This document shows, piece after piece, positions 61,322 to 64,000 of a stretch of DNA of 64,000 nucleotides (its first letter is position 1; the number at the start of each line of letters is the position of its first letter). This DNA is from Herminiimonas sp. (GTDB taxonomy: Bacteria > Pseudomonadota > Gammaproteobacteria > Burkholderiales > Burkholderiaceae_D). Position numbers and translations under genes: made by a program. The notes below the pieces were generated by a model, which was not told where the DNA came from, made no database searches, and saw nothing but the letters and a program-made list of their open reading frames with translations. The stretch lies in contig JAQGLW010000105.1 in assembly GCA_028292665.1 (NCBI GenBank), positions 1 to 64,000 of the forward strand. The letters run 5' to 3'.

Positions 61322-61882
61322 TTACACGGTTTTTGCTATGGACAATGCTACGGGGCTAGCCGCTGTGGTGCCGACTTGCACATCGCCGGCCAGCTGACCG
61401 CCTTCTTCGATCACTACTTTGCCGTAACGGATTTTGCCCGAGACTTTGCCGGTGGAATAAATCACCAGCTTTTGACGGACGGTCAGTTCGCCGTCGAATT
61501 CGCCGCGGATTTCAGCGATATCGATTTCGGCAGAACCTTTGAATGCGCCTTTTTCAGCGATCTGGATCACGCGCGAATCCATCGTGGCTTCCACCCGGCC
61601 TTCGACGACGAGCGTGTCGCAATCGGTGATTTCAACGCCCTTGAGCTTTATGTTCGGTCCGACAATCAGCTTGCTGCCGACTTCGTTCGTGCTTGATGAC
61701 GATGCCGAAGCCGCCGATGAAGCCGGGCTGCCGGAATTGCCGACGGGGGTATTCACGGGAGTACTGACGGGAGTACTGATAGACGGAGGCATCGCCTTCG
61801 GAGTGCTGCTGGTGGTGCTGAGCGGTGGATTATTTGGCGTATTGGTTTCCCGCTTGCCAAAAAGCGTTTCGGATCGAAGCAT
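61322..61882 (-). CDS. Bactofilin (polymer-forming cytoskeletal protein)
   Basis: 186-aa protein: disordered Ser/Thr/Pro-rich N-terminus (~1-65, with repeated TPV tripeptides), then a bactofilin beta-helix core (~68-170: LKGVEITDCDTLVVEGRVEA, GEFDGELTVRQKLVIYSTGKVSG). Bactofilins self-assemble into filaments that organise envelope proteins. AGGAG lies 6 nt before the ATG. No peptidase partner is adjacent. Confidence 0.9.
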   Translation of the reverse strand: MLRSETLFGKRETNTPNNPPLSTTSSTPKAMPPSISTPVSTPVNTPVGNSGSPASSAASASSSSTNEVGSKLIVGPNIKLKGVEITDCDTLVVEGRVEATMDSRVIQIAEKGAFKGSAEIDIAEIRGEFDGELTVRQKLVIYSTGKVSGKIRYGKVVIEEGGQLAGDVQVGTTAASPVALSIAKTV

Positions 61883-62168
61883 GGTATCTCCTGAAAATGT
61901 GACAAGGTGCTATGACGTGAGTAACGCGTTAAAAATAAGCACGCTCAGCGGTCGATTGAATCGTGTCGTTGTGATAATGCAGCGCCTGACATGCTATGCG
62001 CGCAAGAAGCGCCGACACCCCATGAGTTGCGATGGAGCATGCAGACTCAGCCATTGGTCTACAGCAAGTTCGAAAAGTTCCTTGGCGGTTACACTTTTCC
62101 GGAAAAGGATGCGTTTTGATCTCGCGGTATAGTAACGGCATGACATTCTGTTCACACTGGAGTCCGAA

Positions 62169-63197
62169 ATGAGCACCCCATTAATGAACCGGCAATTCCG
62201 TCTCGCGGCCCGTCCGGTCGGCATGCCCAAACCGGGCGACTGGAGTTTGACTTCCGAGCCCGTGCGCGATATCGGCATCGGCGAGATTGTGGTGAAGGCG
62301 CTGTACCTGTCGCTCGATCCGGCAATGCGCGGCTGGATGAACGAAGGCAAATCCTACATCCGGCCGGTCGCAATCGGCGAAGTGATGCGCGCCGGCGGCA
62401 TCGGCAAGGTGATGACGTCGAATTCGCCCGGATTCGCCGTCGGCGATATTGTTTCTGGCAGCATCGGCGTACAGCAATACTGGGCCGGCGCAGCCGATGA
62501 CAGGACTGCAGGCTTTCGCAAGGTCGATCCGGCAGCCGCGCCGCTGCCTAAATATCTGAATGCGCTCGGCATGCCCGGCATGACCGCCTACTTCGGCCTG
62601 CTCGAAGTCGGATTGCCGAAGGCCGGCGAAACAGTCGTGGTATCCGGCGCTGCCGGTGCGGTCGGTCAGAGCGTCGGCCAGGTCGCAAAACATAAAGGCT
62701 GCCGCGCGGTCGGCATTGCCGGCGGCAAGGACAAGTGCGCATTCGTGGTCGACGAACTCGGCTTCGATGCCTGCATCGATTACAAGAATGATTCGGTGAA
62801 AGAGGGCCTCAAAACCCATTGCCCGAACGGCGTCGATATTTATTTCGACAATGTCGGCGGCGACATTCTCGACACCGTGCTCACCCGCATCACTCTGAAA
62901 GCGCGCATCGTTATTTGCGGCGCGATATCGCAGTACAACAGCACGGCGCCGGTAAAAGGCCCCGCCAATTACCTGTCGCTTCTGGTCAATCGCGCACGGA
63001 TGGAAGGCATCGTTGTGTTCGATTATGCCGCCCGCTACCATGTCGCCGTCGCCGAAATAGCGAAGTGGATGAAGGAAGGCAGTTTTAAAACCCGTGAAGA
63101 TATCGTCGAAGGACTGGAAAATTTTCCGGAGGCGTTGCTGATGCTGTTCGAAGGCAGGAATTTCGGCAAGCTGATATTGAAAGTGGCCGACGAATAG
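62169..63197 (+). CDS. NADPH-dependent MDR-family oxidoreductase (CurA-like)
   Basis: 342-aa zinc-independent medium-chain reductase of the curcumin/prostaglandin reductase group. Features: YLSLDPAMRGWM, MPGMTAYFGLLEVG, nucleotide motif VSGAAGAVGQSVGQ, and YFDNVGGDILD. GGAG lies 8 nt before the ATG. Likely reduces an activated double bond; substrate unknown. The 286 bp before it show no gene. Confidence 0.92.
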   Translation: MSTPLMNRQFRLAARPVGMPKPGDWSLTSEPVRDIGIGEIVVKALYLSLDPAMRGWMNEGKSYIRPVAIGEVMRAGGIGKVMTSNSPGFAVGDIVSGSIGVQQYWAGAADDRTAGFRKVDPAAAPLPKYLNALGMPGMTAYFGLLEVGLPKAGETVVVSGAAGAVGQSVGQVAKHKGCRAVGIAGGKDKCAFVVDELGFDACIDYKNDSVKEGLKTHCPNGVDIYFDNVGGDILDTVLTRITLKARIVICGAISQYNSTAPVKGPANYLSLLVNRARMEGIVVFDYAARYHVAVAEIAKWMKEGSFKTREDIVEGLENFPEALLMLFEGRNFGKLILKVADE

Positions 63198-63433
63198 CCG
63201 GTTCTTCATGACGACCGCTCGCATAATCCGGCTGCGAGCGTTCGATTTCCCCGACAAGCGTTTCGCGCGATCTGCGCCAAGTTCCTGTTACAGCGCCGGG
63301 ATGCGATGCCGGTCAAAGATATCGCGGATTGTTTGCCATAAGCGCTGATAATCGCCCACTCTTCATTCTGGTTCTGCATTCGCGTGACGCAAGGAGCCCG
63401 CAGAGCCGTTTCCGGCATGTCCCGCCGAAATCT

Positions 63434-63447
63434 TTGATACGGATCAA
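63434..63447. promoter_or_regulatory. Perfect FNR/ANR-type box
   Basis: TTGAT-ACGG-ATCAA matches the FNR consensus TTGAT-N4-ATCAA exactly. It lies about 143 bp before the ATG of the zinc-ribbon gene; a possible -10 (TATATT) lies near 63505. The remainder of 63198-63589 contains no gene. Confidence 0.55.
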
Positions 63448-63589
63448 ATCCGCCGCAGCCGGCTGTCGATTGCGTCAATCCGGACTACGAAGCGTCCGCT
63501 GCGGATATATTTTCATTCGGAACTTTGTCAATATGGCAAAGTCATTTGATATGTCGATATGACTATTATTGAATGGAGGAAAAAGCAAG

Positions 63590-64000
63590 ATGCCATGCGG
63601 ATATTGCGGAATGGAAAACTGCGAGACGGGAAACTGCCCGTCCTGCGGCACGCCGGCAGTCGAGGCAAAGCCGCGGCAACAGCAAAAAAAGAGCCGCTAC
63701 GCGACCCGTCGGCTCAATGCAAACCCCGATGCCCGGTTCCGTGCAAAGTGCGGTTTTCCGATCAAGGCGAATGTACTTCCTACCATACCCGTGCAAACCG
63801 GGTCTGCCGCAACACCCGCTGTGCCGCCGGCACCAACGCCAAAGAAAAAATCATCGAAACCCGACTCGGTCCGCCCTGCCGGAACGATACCGCCTGACAT
63901 CTCCATTGCGCCGCCGCGACCGACGATTGAAAAAATCGCCAAACCGAAGTCTGTCCGGGCGCCGCCCGAATTTCCGGAGCGGCCGAGACGGCCACCGCCG
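63590..64000 (+). CDS. Zinc-ribbon, proline-rich protein (3' end outside window)
   Basis: Open reading frame without a stop to the window edge (137 codons). Start at 63590 is supported by GGAGG 10 nt upstream. The N-terminus is cysteine-rich (MPCGYCGMENCETGNCPSCG) and a further Cys occurs in AKCGFP, suggesting zinc-ribbon structure. The rest is Pro/Lys-rich and disordered (PPAPTPKKK; PERPRRPPP), like linkers before a membrane or enzymatic domain. The full domain content is not visible, so no function is assigned. Confidence 0.65.
   Translation, partial: MPCGYCGMENCETGNCPSCGTPAVEAKPRQQQKKSRYATRRLNANPDARFRAKCGFPIKANVLPTIPVQTGSAATPAVPPAPTPKKKSSKPDSVRPAGTIPPDISIAPPRPTIEKIAKPKSVRAPPEFPERPRRPPP

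Noticed and set aside
63559-63897. 112-aa plus-strand ORF
   Set aside because: Overlaps in another frame the longer open frame from 63590, which has the better ribosome site and a Cys-rich N-terminus.

Overview
This 64 kb window is chromosomal DNA of a GC-rich beta-proteobacterium. The most likely group is Burkholderiales, family Oxalobacteraceae (Herminiimonas/Herbaspirillum-like). That placement is inferred from protein flavour and gene order (ftsK-lolA-rarA-serS, nadE-glnB, hemC-hemD-hemX-hemY-ppa beside algZR and argH, pmbA/darP/mog), not from a database search.

0-10 kb: the 3' part of a giant hybrid histidine kinase with a tandem poly-HAMP array, then a response-regulator/histidine-kinase fusion, a membrane TPR protein, a dispersed palindromic repeat, a membrane-tethered J-domain protein, a CinA-type amidohydrolase and two small proteins. 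10-15 kb: an aldehyde dehydrogenase downstream of a molybdate-type ABC transporter (modABC). 15-19 kb: an arsenic-resistance operon (arsR, LMW-type arsC, aquaglyceroporin aqpS, glutaredoxin-type arsC, arsH) with overlapping genes and a divergent MFS transporter, followed by a RIO kinase.

20-23.2 kb: a lower-GC patch with a hypothetical gene, a 3' fragment of tRNA-Asn, a coiled-coil/TPR envelope protein with an internal 129-bp repeat, and a serine recombinase next to an intact tRNA-Ser(CGA). Then comes serS.

24.9-31.6 kb is the most unusual region. The resident rarA gene, in its usual place between lolA and serS, is split into a 5' piece and a 3' piece with about 225 bp missing. Between them lies a ~5.6 kb foreign five-gene operon: a complete divergent rarA, a SMEK-domain protein, a GHKL ATPase fused to a RecB-like PD-(D/E)XK nuclease, an Abi_C/HEPN-like protein, and a PIN-like nuclease with a zinc ribbon. 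The operon is dense in nuclease-type domains and looks like an anti-phage or other conflict system not known to me by name. Its last gene is now fused out of frame to the old rarA.

31.7-64 kb is mainly housekeeping: lolA, ftsK, trxB, an Smr protein, a UPF0126 membrane protein, glnB, nadE, a Ser/Thr kinase, an EamA exporter, ppa, the hemCDXY operon, algZR, argH, a livKHMGF branched-chain amino-acid transporter, pmbA, darP, mog, an esterase, purU, a bactofilin and a CurA-like reductase. A partial zinc-ribbon gene runs off the right edge behind a perfect FNR-type box.
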